Shown here in pieces: positions 57,301-60,559 of a stretch of 64,000 bases of DNA. Both the position numbers and the translations under genes were made by a program. The notes beneath the pieces are model-generated. The model searched no databases. It was not told the DNA's origin and worked only from the letters and a program-made list of their open reading frames with translations. The DNA is taken from positions 35,760 through 99,759 of the forward strand of contig JAESUZ010005524.1 of NCBI GenBank assembly GCA_017311185.1, written 5' to 3'. Numbering within the stretch: the stretch's first letter is position 1; each line of letters opens with the position of its first letter. This stretch comes from Proteles cristata cristata. Lineage: Eukaryota; Chordata; Mammalia; Carnivora; Hyaenidae.

Positions 57301-59844
57301 GTCAAGCACAACAATGGTAGTAAAAATAGCAACAAACGAATCACTCTCAAATAGAAGCAAATCTAATGCTGGATTCTCAATCCAGTTTTGTCTTTACTTG
57401 CAAAAGTCCCTTTACCTTTTTGGGACTCAATTTCCTCATCTGTAAAATGAGGCATTTAAAAATGGACTCCAAAATTTGGAAGCAGAAGTCCACCTGGGGA
57501 ATTTCATAGTCCCCAGGCTCTGATACACTTCTTGGCCACAATGTGGGGGACTCTAAAATTCCATGATTATACTCACTCTGGTTTAAAAACAAATTATGTA
57601 AAGCCAAGAATGAAGTCTGAAACATAGGTCTTTCTGAAGCTCTACTTAAAAGGAAAAAAAAAGATGTTTTTAAGATTTAGGAAAATACAGTGATTATTAT
57701 TATAAACGTCTAGAATTAAATGCTAACATTTTGTTGTATTTGCTTTAGATTCTTTTTTAATGAAAGAAATAAAATCATACAAATACAGCTGAAATCTTCT
57801 TTGGACCCTCCCTCATCATTCCCTCCCTAACTGCCCAGAAGCAAACATTTTCATGAGTTGGATAGGTATTTTTCTGGCCTATATTATGTTTTTACTGCTT
57901 TTTTTTTCATTCAACACTGTTTTTTAATAGTCAATGTTTTGAGAGAGAGAGCAACGGCAAGAGGGGGAAGGGTAGACAGACAGAGAGAGAGACAGAGAGA
58001 GAAAATCTCAAGCAGGCTCCATGCCTACTGCAAAATCTGACATGGGACTCAATCTCACCACCATGAGATCATGGCCTGAGCCGAAATCAAGGGTCAGATG
58101 CTAACCAACTGAGCCACTCAGACACCTCTCAACCCTGGTTTTTAAACCTATTAATGCTGATAAGACAGTTAACTTATTCCACTGCAATCTAGTATTTGGT
58201 TTGTTCATTCATTTAGTCAACAAATATTTACTATTTACTAGTAAGTACTTGCTATGTGCCAGGCAGTTTGTCAGGCAGTCTAGATTCAAGAATGAACCAA
58301 CCAAATAAAAAAACCTGTCCTCATGGAGCACACACTGTAAGGGAGGACACACAGTAAACACAGTTGAAATAACACACACAGGATGTTCAATACTGATAAA
58401 TACCAAGAAGAAAAAAAAAGTAAAGCAGGGAAAGAGGACAGCAAACATCTAGGCAGGGGCAGGCTTGCCATTTTAGCAGTACAGCCAGAGAAGTTTTCAC
58501 TGAGAAGCCAACTTATAGTTAAAAAATGAAAGGAAATACGGGACTAGCTCTGGGGAAAGGCATTCTAGTTCTACGCAGAGGGAAGAACAAGTACAAACTG
58601 GGAGTGGGCCTGGAACACATAAGGAGCGGTGAGGCGGCCAACCGGCCAACACACAGTGAACACAGGGCCGGGGCGGGGGGGGAGGGTGCGGGAGGGGTGA
58701 CAGAACGGCCAGCCTCTGAGCTAGTGAAAATACCACATCCACTGCTGCTTTAGCAATGGACATGCAGGTCTCTGCATTTCTGTGCCATCAGAAACAATAC
58801 CGCAATAACCGCTCTGTGTATTTCCCCATGTGCACATACGACAAGAATGTTTGTGGGGTACACGTGCTTAGAATCAAATAATTACAACAGTAGAAGCATA
58901 TGATAGTGCTCTCCAGGCTGGCTGCACCCAACTCTCACCCACCAGTTCACGGAGAGTTCCTGTTAGTACACACATGCACCAACACTTGGGACTGCGGGTC
59001 TCTTTAATTTCTGCCAATATAAGTCCCCAAGTAATACCACACTGTTTCATTTGCTCAGGCACATGAAGGCCTGTTTGGAAGCTCTCTATTCTGCTCTTGG
59101 CTTCATTTTTCTAATTGTACAATTTTAAGTTCTAGGAAATAAAACATAATTTATTTCTATTGCTCATTCAGGATTTCTCTTCTGTGAAGTGCCTATTTAT
59201 TTTGCTGGCCCATTTTTTCCTGGGTTTCTTATTTATTGTAGTTCTTTGCATATTTTGGATATAAATCCTATCAGTTATATATGTTTTCTCTATGACAAAT
59301 TATCTCCTCCCAGACTGTGCTTTCATTCATGGTGTCTTTTGACATACAGAAGTTTTTAAGTTTTATATATTCTAATTTATTAGGTTTCCCCCACCCCCAT
59401 ATTTGTGCATTTTGTATTATTTAAGAAATCCTTTCCCACTTCAAGGTTGTAAAGACAGTCTCCTATAATTCATCCTAGGTTTTAAGTTTCATTTTTCATA
59501 GGAAGGTCTTTAACCATCCAGAAAGTGCAGATACTGACATCTCTATCACTGAAGTGCCCTTCAGACTCTCAACATTCCTATGGGCTCCCTGTCTTCCTTG
59601 GACTAGTACAGCCTCACTACTGTGTTTAAGTATCCTTTCTGATTATGGGACTGAAGGTTTCCCTCTCACATTCTTGAGCTCTGCATAATTTTATCCAGCA
59701 TTTTTACATATAAATTTATACCCTGTCCACAGATTTCTCACAAAGTTATATGGCATTACTTGCTGAATGTAAATATAAAAGAAACCTACCTTTGTCCAAT
59801 TGCTCCTTAGAATAGTGGCTCTCTTTCCATCACCAAGTGCATTT
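5829..59844 (-). CDS. TTC3: TTC3 gene, 25 internal coding exons (E3 ubiquitin ligase, partial)
   Basis: Spliced internal part of TTC3, a large TPR-containing RING-H2 E3 ubiquitin ligase. From published work on the family, it ubiquitinates phosphorylated Akt and acts with citron kinase/RhoA signalling to restrain neuronal differentiation; the human gene is in the Down syndrome region of chromosome 21. Seen here: 25 exons, all flanked by AG/GT, with joined phases and no stop codon. Translation gives a TPR end, second TPR block, Cys/His cluster, Lys-rich helix, helical domain, basic segment, tandem repeat and coiled coil, in the order I know for TTC3. Strings such as GEYDWALQANIKAQKLCKN and FLLGCPRFVVIDNCIAL identify it. 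Total 3,766 coding bases. First exons, RING domain and both UTRs are outside the window. The gene looks intact, not a pseudogene, because introns are retained and every exon is open. Precise exon numbers in the full gene cannot be given. Confidence 0.96.
6614..6823 (+). repeat. Carnivore tRNA-Lys SINE (older of a pair)
   Basis: Diverged head (GGGGTACTGGGACGGCTCAG), CT microsatellite, AAATAAATAAGCATCT tail. Flanked by AAAAACCTTTCATTCTG at 6597-6613 and the near-identical 6824-6840. Confidence 0.9.
6841..7066 (+). repeat. Young feline SINE (second of a pair)
   Basis: Near-consensus. Target duplication AAAAACCTTTTATTCTG at 6824-6840 and 7067-7083, shared with the older SINE upstream. Confidence 0.95.
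7430..7900 (-). mobile_element. Old LINE-1 ORF2 fragment (antisense)
   Basis: TGATCTGTCTGGAAATTTAC, then GGTATATGGAAATGAGGTGG matches the reverse complement of mid-L1 ORF2. No frame survives. A SINE interrupts after 7917. Confidence 0.6.
7918..8149 (-). repeat. Young feline SINE
   Basis: Near-consensus, long T-rich end at 7918. Target duplication TCCATGGG(T/C)ATTCCT at 7903-7917 and 8150-8164, one mismatch. Confidence 0.95.
8215..8755 (+). mobile_element. MLT1-type (MaLR) LTR remnant
   Basis: Ends with the MLT1 signature: TGAGATAATAAATGGTTTTT, TTAAGGCATGAGGTTTTAAG, TTGTTAGGCAGCAATGGGTA, ACTAATACA. Non-coding; the 87-codon open frame inside is chance. Confidence 0.8.
8800..9180 (-). mobile_element. 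Old LINE-1 ORF2 fragment (antisense)
   Basis: TTTTGTTGCTATTAAAAATG, then GTATTTTGCAACAGATCG and TTCTCTTACAGTTTTTGG follow L1 ORF2 in reverse. Heavily decayed. Confidence 0.55.
9714..9779 (-). CDS. TTC3: TTC3 window exon 24
   Basis: 66 bp, phase 0 on both sides (22 codons). It reads VSWNITHQEVNTEPYDPFEA, then QQ. Acceptor CCAAAG|GTGTCT; donor ACAG|GTGAGT. Confidence 0.95.
10695..11760 (-). CDS. TTC3: TTC3 window exon 23 (large exon: conserved block, NLS, tandem repeat)
   Basis: 1,066 bp, phase 2 in, phase 0 out; the largest exon seen. Order along the protein: a conserved helical block (YFSQLLEEHGPLDMSNKMFS, then FFPEETRQILEKAGGLK and FLLGCPRFVVIDNCIAL); a strongly basic nuclear/nucleolar-type segment (RLKKKRKKKNIKTK); about five imperfect 17-residue units of the form KP-x-PVS-x-NSP-x4-ED-x (about 11190-11460); then a Tyr/Pro-rich low-complexity part (THYINVLP-like, LPQYTNIYTPLA). 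It ends IPHTQMAAVQ. The frame stays open into the intron on both sides, but CAG|GTAAGA at 10693-10695 and CCAAG|TTATTT at 11760 fit the neighbours. Confidence 0.97.
13721..13841 (-). repeat. Truncated older carnivore SINE
   Basis: Reverse head CAGCCAGGTGCCCCT at the right end, short body, TTTATTCATTTATTC on the left. Imperfect flanking repeat AAGAAACCATTCTT / AAGAAACTGTTCTT. Confidence 0.8.
14478..14668 (-). repeat. Carnivore tRNA-Lys SINE
   Basis: Complete; target duplication TCATATTCACATT near 14462 and TCATATCCACATT from 14669. Confidence 0.92.
14980..15452. mobile_element. Tigger-type DNA transposon (non-autonomous)
   Basis: CCTGGGGATGCCTGAAACCA, ATGATAAAGTTTAAGTTATA, TACGTGAATGTGGTCTCTCT and AAACCTCAGAAAGCAAAACC follow a known mammalian TcMar-Tigger family. 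Inverted ends about CCCCTTATCCGT and the GGAGGAGTACTG side. The exact subfamily was not fixed. Confidence 0.7.
15631..15689. repeat. (ATCT)n microsatellite, 59 bp
   Basis: Uninterrupted ATCT repeat, about 14.75 units, in a TTC3 intron. A perfect tetranucleotide tract of this length is likely polymorphic. Confidence 0.98.
15741..16023 (-). repeat. Carnivore SINE with expanded GA tract
   Basis: Reverse SINE. Its CT-rich part has grown into about 80 bp of GA/GGA repeats (15776-15858). Head at the right end is diverged (CACCCAGGAGCTCC). Confidence 0.9.
16148..16374 (+). repeat. Carnivore tRNA-Lys SINE
   Basis: Head GGGTGCCTGGGTGGCTCAGT. Target duplication AATAAGCACA at 16135-16144 and 16375-16384. 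Confidence 0.94.
16414..16662 (-). repeat. Young feline SINE beside TTC3 exon 22
   Basis: Near-consensus. Target duplication AAACAATGTGC(A/C)ATCTT at 16398 and 16663. It sits 69 bp past the donor of the exon at 16732 and 40 bp from an opposite SINE. Confidence 0.95.
16732..16896 (-). CDS. TTC3: TTC3 window exon 22
   Basis: 165 bp, phase 2 in, phase 2 out. It reads SKRNPNSAGPFVVPDHLRQD, then VEEFEAMYEQHSSEYVVRNK, ending KCSTLY. A young SINE lies 69 bp beyond its donor. Acceptor TATCAG|CAAACG; donor ATGA|GTAAGT. Confidence 0.96.
17285..17530 (+). repeat. MIR element
   Basis: TTGGGCACATCACTCAACTA, CCCTATCTGTAAAATGCACA, GTACTTACCTCCCAGGGTGA and TGGTACATAAGTGCTATCTA match MIR well. Confidence 0.8.
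18156..18229 (-). CDS. TTC3: TTC3 window exon 21 (Ser/Thr-rich linker)
   Basis: 74 bp, phase 0 in, phase 2 out. It reads PMLVGSGTASVTPNNETVTS, then GEDH. A flexible, variable linker. Acceptor AACTAG|CCTATG; donor ACAG|GTAAGT. Confidence 0.94.
18768..18824 (-). CDS. TTC3: TTC3 window exon 20 (Lys-rich micro-domain)
   Basis: 57 bp, phase 0 on both sides (19 codons). It reads FNSAKMKNKGKKKKPKDSK. Skipping this exon would remove a basic patch without a frameshift. Acceptor TTCCAG|TTTAAT; donor AAAG|GTATGG. Confidence 0.95.
19037..19253 (-). repeat. Old carnivore SINE
   Basis: Diverged reverse SINE; GTGTGTGTG in place of the GA tract; degraded head (ACCACCCCTTGCTCC). Confidence 0.8.
20000..20046 (-). 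CDS. TTC3: TTC3 window exon 19
   Basis: 47 bp, phase 1 in, phase 0 out. It reads DSRCTVLRKQDSGDVP. Too short for an ORF search; placed by phase and splice sites (CTACAG|ACAGCC and CCG|GTAAGT). Confidence 0.93.
20255..20605 (-). mobile_element. LINE-2 fragment
   Basis: TGTGCTAGGTGCTGCAAATA, GACAGGCCAGGGAGGACTCA and GGCAATGCAGGAGCAAAGAC follow the reverse complement of the L2 3' end. Confidence 0.6.
20987..21238 (-). CDS. TTC3: TTC3 window exon 18 (conserved helical domain, second part)
   Basis: 252 bp, phase 1 in, phase 1 out, so it is frame-neutral. It begins LDATGPFFSRYGASLKELDF, continues IMTFLWNEKYGHKLASIEGK and ends LDEFFDIM. Among the most conserved stretches here. Acceptor TTACAG|GTTTAG; donor ATGG|GTATGT. 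Confidence 0.97.
21239..24610. other. Introns around TTC3 exon 17 without recognised repeats
   Basis: Notably SINE-free for 3.4 kb. Only the exon at 23553-23879 is identified. The open frames near 22812-23075 match nothing I know. Confidence 0.5.
23553..23879 (-). CDS. TTC3: TTC3 window exon 17 (conserved helical domain, first part)
   Basis: 327 bp, phase 1 in, phase 1 out. It includes NVQSCQFLDDRILQCIKQYA, then LKELLSWKVLSTEDYTTCFS and LHVLSELKEVEPKLAAWIQK. A helix-rich domain shared by TTC3 and DZIP3, of unknown biochemical role. An open frame continues into the intron to 23518, but the GT at 23551-23552 and the fit with the next exon set the donor. Confidence 0.96.
24611..24850 (+). mobile_element. 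LINE-1 3' UTR end with poly(A)
   Basis: GTAATGTACAGCACAGTGAC, ATCATGTTGTACGCCTAAAA, ATGTTATGTCATTTATTCCT and CAATTAAAAAAAAA is an L1MA/MB-like 3' end. Confidence 0.75.
24877..25085 (+). repeat. Carnivore tRNA-Lys SINE (older of a pair)
   Basis: GCGCCTGTGTGGCTCAGTTG head; AAATAAATCAACTTAAAG tail. Directly followed by a younger SINE. Confidence 0.9.
25093..25310 (+). repeat. Young feline SINE (second of a pair)
   Basis: Near-consensus. GAAAAAATCTG follows it and also precedes the pair at about 24862, so the pair behaves as one tandem unit at this site. Confidence 0.94.
25830..25966 (-). CDS. TTC3: TTC3 window exon 16 (Lys/Glu-rich helix)
   Basis: 137 bp, phase 2 in, phase 1 out. It begins LEKLRLKEDKKLKRKLQKKE and runs to NPPKTEEQK. 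A strongly charged single helix or short coiled coil with a candidate nuclear signal (KKLKRK). Acceptor ATCAG|CCTAG; donor AAAG|GTATGC. Confidence 0.95.
26949..27013 (-). CDS. TTC3: TTC3 window exon 15
   Basis: 65 bp, phase 0 in, phase 2 out. It reads FEHKVIKEKVPPRPILKQKC plus Ser and two further bases. Short basic linker with PPRP. Acceptor TTTAAAG|TTTG; donor CTAG|GTAAGA. Confidence 0.94.
27556..27648 (-). CDS. TTC3: TTC3 window exon 14 (last Cys pair of module)
   Basis: 93 bp, phase 0 on both sides (31 codons). It reads DFLQGICLTPDCEGIISKII, then IFSSGGQVKCE. C-x4-C gives a further likely metal-binding pair. Acceptor AAATAG|GATTTT; donor TGAA|GTAAGT. Confidence 0.96.
27720..27895 (+). mobile_element. 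MLT1-like LTR fragment
   Basis: GACCATGTGACTTGCTTTGG followed by AAAATGCAAGGAAAG resembles MLT1 LTR sequence; short and decayed. Confidence 0.4.
27934..28160 (+). repeat. Carnivore tRNA-Lys SINE
   Basis: Head GGATGCCTGGTTGGCTTAGT, AAAATAAATATTTAATATT tail with A9. Ends 110 bp from TTC3 exon 13. Confidence 0.92.
28271..28372 (-). CDS. TTC3: TTC3 window exon 13 (Cys/His module core)
   Basis: 102 bp, phase 0 on both sides (34 codons). It reads GFIRISCCQYCKIEFHMNCW, then KKLKTTTFNDKIDK. The CC-x2-C...H-x2-C spacing resembles half of a treble-clef or PHD-like zinc site; the related ligase DZIP3 has a comparable block. Acceptor CATAG|GGTTTT; donor AAG|GTAAGT. Confidence 0.96.
29136..29258 (-). 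CDS. TTC3: TTC3 window exon 12 (start of Cys/His module)
   Basis: 123 bp, phase 0 on both sides (41 codons). It reads MLLEKFIEECKFPPVPDAIC, then CYQKCHGYSKIQIYITDPDF and K. It contributes the first cysteines (CC-x3-CH) of a zinc-binding-like module. The first Met is internal, not a start. Acceptor GTTTTAG|ATGC; donor AAG|GTACAT. Confidence 0.95.
29806..30720 (-). mobile_element. LINE-1 3' region (antisense, about 0.9 kb)
   Basis: TTGAGATATAATTCACCATG, CAACCACTGATCTACTTTCT, TTCAAGGTTCATCCATGCAG and CATTTCCCAGATTGCTAATG are the reverse of an L1M 3' UTR and ORF2 end. Confidence 0.8.
31021..31208 (+). repeat. Carnivore tRNA-Lys SINE
   Basis: GGGGCACCTGGATGGCTCAG head. Loose flanking repeat AATAATGAATGCTCTT / AATAATGCATACTCTC. 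Confidence 0.9.
31225..31440 (+). repeat. MIR element
   Basis: AAGTCCCAGCTCCACCATTT, CCTAGCTGTGTAACCTTGAG and AGGGTTGCTGTAAAGATTAA are MIR core and 3' signatures. Confidence 0.85.
31600..31720 (-). CDS. TTC3: TTC3 window exon 11 (end of second TPR block)
   Basis: 121 bp, phase 2 in, phase 0 out. It reads FLEALNHFEKARTLICRLPG and continues to TWPTSNVIIEE. FLEALNHFEKA is the second helix of a TPR. A SINE lies only 75 bp upstream of the acceptor (see findings). Acceptor CTTTAG|ATTTC; donor AAAG|GTAATC. Confidence 0.96.
31796..32030 (+). repeat. Carnivore SINE with internal palindrome
   Basis: GGGGCGTCTGGATGGCTCAG head, AAATAAATAAAACATT tail. The normal GCGGTTCGTGGGTTCGAG part is replaced by a perfect inverted repeat (31846-31873). 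Starts 75 bp upstream of TTC3 exon 11. Confidence 0.94.
32060..32210 (+). mobile_element. LINE-1 3' end fragment
   Basis: CACCTGAAACTAATAAAACA, then TGTAGTTAACTGGAACTTTA and AATAAAAACTTTTTAAAAA is a typical L1 3' terminus. Confidence 0.65.
32345..32548 (+). repeat. Carnivore tRNA-Lys SINE
   Basis: Target duplication AAGTTTCCAA(C/A)AATTA at 32329-32344 and 32549-32564. Confidence 0.94.
33288..33526 (+). repeat. Carnivore tRNA-Lys SINE
   Basis: Perfect 17-bp target duplication AAAAAGGGTATATCCTA at 33271-33287 and 33527-33543. Confidence 0.95.
33948..34053 (-). pseudogene. U6 snRNA pseudogene
   Basis: The reverse complement matches spliceosomal U6 snRNA along its whole length: GTGCTTGCTTGGGCAGCACA start, ACTAAAATTGGAA, then GATACAGAGAAGATTAGCAT, then GGCCCCTGTACAAGG, ending CATAGTTTT. 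It carries several substitutions (e.g. GCTCGCTTCGG is GCTTGCTTGGG; TGACACGCAAATTCG is altered). No snRNA promoter (TATA/PSE) is possible, since a SINE sits about 20 bp upstream. Lies in a TTC3 intron, same strand. Likely an L1-mobilised dead copy. Confidence 0.93.
34072..34300 (-). repeat. Carnivore SINE next to the U6 pseudogene
   Basis: Target duplication AGGGAGCTTTTTT at 34059-34071 and 34301-34313. It inserted within 20 bp of the 5' end of the U6 copy. Confidence 0.95.
34429..34653 (+). repeat. Carnivore tRNA-Lys SINE
   Basis: Perfect target duplication AAGGATTCCAACTATA at 34413-34428 and 34654-34669. Confidence 0.95.
35121..35233 (-). CDS. TTC3: TTC3 window exon 10 (TPR)
   Basis: 113 bp, phase 0 in, phase 2 out. 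It reads ELSEAENQFKRMIEHYPNEG, then LDCLAYCGIGKVYLKKN. The pattern A-x2-F...H-Y-P...A-x3-G-x3-Y-L is a textbook TPR. Acceptor TGAAG|GAATTA; donor ACAG|GTTAGT. Confidence 0.96.
36235..36419 (+). repeat. Carnivore SINE, CT tract deleted
   Basis: GGGCGCCTGGGTGCCTCACT head; body short (no CCTCCCC-type segment). Flanked by AGAACAAGG(AA/GG) repeats at 36219 and 36420. Confidence 0.92.
36660..37192. mobile_element. Tigger7-like DNA transposon with a SINE inside
   Basis: Terminal inverted repeats CAGTTTACCCTTGAACAATG (left) and GTTGTTCAAGAGTCAACT (right). Interior TTTTGATTCCCCAAAAATTT, CGTTATATGTATTATATACT and AGTGGACCCATGCAATTCAA fit Tigger7. No transposase frame. Confidence 0.85.
36924..37131 (+). 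repeat. Young feline SINE inside Tigger element
   Basis: Near-consensus head GGCGCCTGGGTGGCTTAGTC. Target duplication AAAAAAAATCCACA at both ends, taken from Tigger sequence. Confidence 0.95.
37844..37924 (-). CDS. TTC3: TTC3 window exon 9 (TPR helix)
   Basis: 81 bp, phase 0 on both sides (27 codons). It reads QLNLAMINYVLVVYGLAVSL, then LGIGQPE: a hydrophobic TPR helix with the Gly/Tyr pattern of the family. Acceptor GACAG|CAATTG; donor TGAG|GTAAGA. Confidence 0.96.
38578..38712 (-). CDS. TTC3: TTC3 window exon 8 (second TPR block, start)
   Basis: 135 bp, phase 0 on both sides (45 codons), so skipping would keep frame. It reads DFANIMKMLRSLIQDGYTAL, then EQRCRSAAQAFTELLNGLDP, ending KIK. 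Near-identical to the TTC3 protein I know. Acceptor TTGCAG|GATTTT; donor AAAG|GTAACA. Confidence 0.97.
40101..40322 (-). repeat. Young feline SINE
   Basis: Near-consensus; target duplication AGGCTGCCTTT at 40090-40100 and 40323. Confidence 0.95.
40419..40626 (-). repeat. Carnivore tRNA-Lys SINE
   Basis: Target duplication CAGAAATTCTA-like (CTAGAAATTCTA and CCAGAAATTCTA). Second of three same-strand SINEs in 0.9 kb. Confidence 0.93.
40762..40983 (-). repeat. Carnivore SINE with long GA tract
   Basis: GA dinucleotide run of about 32 bp at 40795-40827. Target duplication AGTTA(A)CTGAAT at 40749 and 40984. Confidence 0.93.
41245..41765 (-). mobile_element. Old LINE-1 ORF2 fragment (antisense)
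   Basis: TTTCTAGGAATTTGTTCATT, CTTTATTATTTCCTTCCTTC and GATAAATTTCCTTCAAAGTA follow L1 ORF2 in reverse. No frame survives. Confidence 0.75.
41766..42395 (-). mobile_element. LINE-1 3' UTR (antisense)
   Basis: TTGACGTACAGTTAACATAC, CCCTCTGGCAACCACCAGTT, GTCTAGGTCCATTCATGTTG and AATACTCCATTGTATGGATA are the reverse of an L1MA/MB-like 3' region. Its order relative to the ORF2 piece at 41245 shows two separate insertions or a rearrangement. Confidence 0.8.
42612..42847 (-). repeat. Carnivore tRNA-Lys SINE
   Basis: Target duplication TTAATGTATATTTT at 42598-42611 and 42848-42861; degraded head (CACCCTGGGGCATC). Confidence 0.93.
43158..43556 (+). repeat. Older carnivore SINE, interrupted by another SINE
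   Basis: Head part GGATACCTCAGCAGGTCAGT to GCATCTGACTCTT, then an opposite SINE, then the body and A-tail from 43389. Ends 190 bp from TTC3 exon 7. Confidence 0.9.
43198..43388 (-). repeat. Carnivore SINE inserted into a SINE
   Basis: Perfect target duplication AAGCATCTGACTCTT at 43183-43197 and 43389-43403, made from the host SINE. Confidence 0.95.
43745..43829 (-). CDS. TTC3: TTC3 window exon 7 (linker before second TPR block)
   Basis: 85 bp, phase 2 in, phase 0 out. It reads SSSQGTLPVDLKNILEKQFS and on to SRAAHQ. An amphipathic helix that leads into the second TPR block. Acceptor TTTAG|TTCT; donor CCAG|GTAAAG. Confidence 0.94.
43900..44090 (-). mobile_element. LINE-1 3' UTR fragment
   Basis: GACATACAATGCTATATTAG, TTTCAGGCATACAAGATGGT and CACCACAGTAAGTGCACTTA match the antisense L1 3' UTR family also seen at 4835 and 41880. 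Confidence 0.65.
44470..45305. mobile_element. LTR remnant, family not fixed, with (ACAT)n end
   Basis: ATTCCCTAGAATGACTCACA, GAACTCAGAAAAGTGCTTTA, AGGGGGTGGAGCTGAGAGCT and ACAAAGAACAAATATACAT follow a mammalian solo LTR I recognise but cannot name with certainty. The (ACAT)n tract at 45284-45308 closes it. Relic of an old endogenous retrovirus; no coding sequence. Confidence 0.55.
46015..46075 (-). CDS. TTC3: TTC3 window exon 6 (basic linker)
   Basis: 61 bp, phase 1 in, phase 2 out. It reads SQPPKYKGKQKSRNNELEKF plus two bases of a Ser codon. Lys/Arg-rich linker. Acceptor CACAG|GTCAG; donor TCAG|GTATGT. Confidence 0.94.
46945..47157 (+). repeat. Carnivore tRNA-Lys SINE
   Basis: Perfect target duplication CAAAGGAGACTTC at 46932-46944 and 47158-47170; AAAC-repeat tail. 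Confidence 0.95.
48467..48527 (-). CDS. TTC3: TTC3 window exon 5 (acidic linker)
   Basis: 61 bp, phase 0 in, phase 1 out. It reads VVDEALKVDDCDCHPEFLPP. Acceptor GTTAG|GTGG; donor CCAA|GTAAGT. No known domain; an acidic, Cys-containing linker conserved in TTC3. Confidence 0.94.
49647..49767 (-). CDS. TTC3: TTC3 window exon 4 (Akt-site region)
   Basis: 121 bp, phase 2 in, phase 0 out. It begins RAYIPSLSAPAFSTSLNF and ends HEMANGGNQNLK. In human TTC3 the reported Akt site, Ser378, is in the matching stretch. As I recall the human sequence, it has an Arg between Pro and Ser that is absent here (see findings). Acceptor CAG|GGCC; donor AAAG|GTAGGT. Confidence 0.95.
49815..50006 (-). repeat. Carnivore tRNA-Lys SINE (older)
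   Basis: Target duplication CCTGATTAGCAT at about 49802 and 50007. Lies 35-50 bp upstream of TTC3 exon 4, so it starts inside the acceptor region of that intron. Confidence 0.92.
50770..50815 (-). CDS. TTC3: TTC3 window exon 3 (linker)
   Basis: 46 bp, phase 1 in, phase 2 out. It reads GRTPARNPFKAFYES plus two bases of an Arg codon. Too short to be found by ORF length; placed by phase, flanking AG/GT and the known order of TTC3. Basic linker just before the reported Akt phosphorylation region. Confidence 0.92.
51030..51105 (-). mobile_element. Short LINE-2 fragment
   Basis: GATGGCACCTGTCTTCAAGG, then AGCTCACAATCTTATA resembles the reverse L2 3' end. Confidence 0.45.
51753..51915 (-). CDS. 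TTC3: TTC3 window exon 2 (last TPR of first block and helix)
   Basis: 163 bp, phase 0 in, phase 1 out. It reads GHYRYCAALSMLGEYDWALQ and continues through AQKLCKNDPEGIKDLIQQHV to a charged helix ending EDLQ. GEYDWAL is the TPR turn (small and aromatic residues at the usual spacing). Acceptor GAACAG|GGTCAT; donor CAAG|GTATTT. Confidence 0.96.
53850..55050 (+). mobile_element. LINE-1/HAL1-like 5' and ORF1 region
   Basis: GACACAGATGATAGTATTAG, TTCATATGCTCAAGAAGCTA, GATGAAAAATACATCAGATG and GGGCAGATTAGACACTGCAG follow L1M/HAL1 ORF1. Many stops; not coding. Confidence 0.65.
55676..57050 (+). mobile_element. LINE-1 ORF2 3' end and 3' UTR
   Basis: AACTAATCTTTGACAAGGGA, CTTTGGAAAACAGTTTGTCA, CCTTCAGTAGGTGAATGAAG, ATTCAGCACTAAAAAGAAAC and GTGGCTGCCAGGGGTTGGCT. 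Decayed; the short open frames inside are remains of ORF2. Confidence 0.85.
57390..57470 (+). repeat. MIR fragment
   Basis: GGGACTCAATTTCCTCATCT followed by GTAAAATGAGGC is the MIR 3' core. Confidence 0.6.
57928..58129 (-). repeat. Carnivore SINE (older)
   Basis: Reverse SINE with GA tract; flanks CAACACTGTTTTTTAA at 57912 and CAACCCTGGTTTTTAA at 58130. Confidence 0.9.
58195..58660 (-). mobile_element. LINE-2 3' end
   Basis: CTTGCTATGTGCCAGGCAGT, CTGTCCTCATGGAGCACACA, TTTTCACTGAGAAGCCAAC and GGCATTCTAGTTCTACGCAG are the reverse of the L2 3' end. Confidence 0.75.
58665..58697 (+). other. G-quadruplex-type motif
   Basis: Runs GGG, GGGG, G8, GGG, GGG, GGGG in 33 bp with loops of 1-3 bases. 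On the plus strand, the template strand of TTC3. Confidence 0.75.
59130..59530 (-). mobile_element. Old LINE-1 ORF2 fragment (antisense)
   Basis: GTAGTTCTTTGCATATTTTG, GATATAAATCCTATCAGTTA and AAGAAATCCTTTCCCACTTC follow L1/HAL1 in reverse. Ends 260 bp before TTC3 window exon 1. Confidence 0.7.
59790..59844 (-). CDS. TTC3: TTC3 window exon 1 (TPR helix)
   Basis: 55 bp; enters with two bases of a codon from the previous, unseen exon. It reads NALGDGKRATILRSNWTK, the end of a TPR helix pair in the first TPR block. Acceptor ...TTTTTAG and donor AAAG|GTAGGT. The next intron is the largest seen, 7.9 kb. Confidence 0.93.
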
Positions 59845-60559
59845 CTAAAAAGAAAAAGAAAAAATATTCATTTTTATGCCTTTAATAAAGACATTATACA
59901 TTGTGTATCTATTTGTACATCTTGAATTTTCCAGAAATAGCCTAGTTTAAACAATTTTTTTAATTTTCAAATATCCATATATGTCCATTATAGGAAATTT
60001 GGAAAATACAGAAAAGTAAAACAATAGGAAAAAGTCACCTAGAGTCACAATCACAACTACCCAGAAATAACTACTTTTCTTATGTCTGAAGTTATTTCCT
60101 ACACGTATCTTAACTACATCTATGCCTAACTTGTTATTATTTGCATGGTTTTTCTGCACTATTTTTGCACGTCAGCCAGAGTTTTGATCTCCAAAAATAT
60201 AACTCCCAGATCTTTCACACATCAGCTAAGTCACAGAGGACAGAGCATAAAAACTGAAATACAGATGGGAGTTAAGTTCAATACAATCGCTAACTCTCTT
60301 TGGGATTATTTAGGAAGTTATTAACCACTTTCTCATATGAAAAATGAGAGTGATAATTATAATTATTGTAAGCCACTCATGACAATCTCACTCTCCTTTC
60401 CACTGACTAGTTTTGGGGTAGTCCTATAACCCAGTGCTGGCCAATGAGAGCTCAGAGGGCTTATCACTCTTAAAAAGAGATTACAAGGAACTTACACTAC
60501 CAGACAGCAGTACCTTCTAAAAGACTATATACAGTTAAAAAAAAAAAAAAAAGTCTATC
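59845..60559. other. TTC3 intron upstream of window exon 1
   Basis: The TPR exon that should precede it (the GNRALCFLRTGQFR part) was not found up to 64000, so this intron exceeds 4.1 kb. 60400-60480 resembles an old repeat (GGCCAATGAGAGCTCAG), unnamed. Confidence 0.5.
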
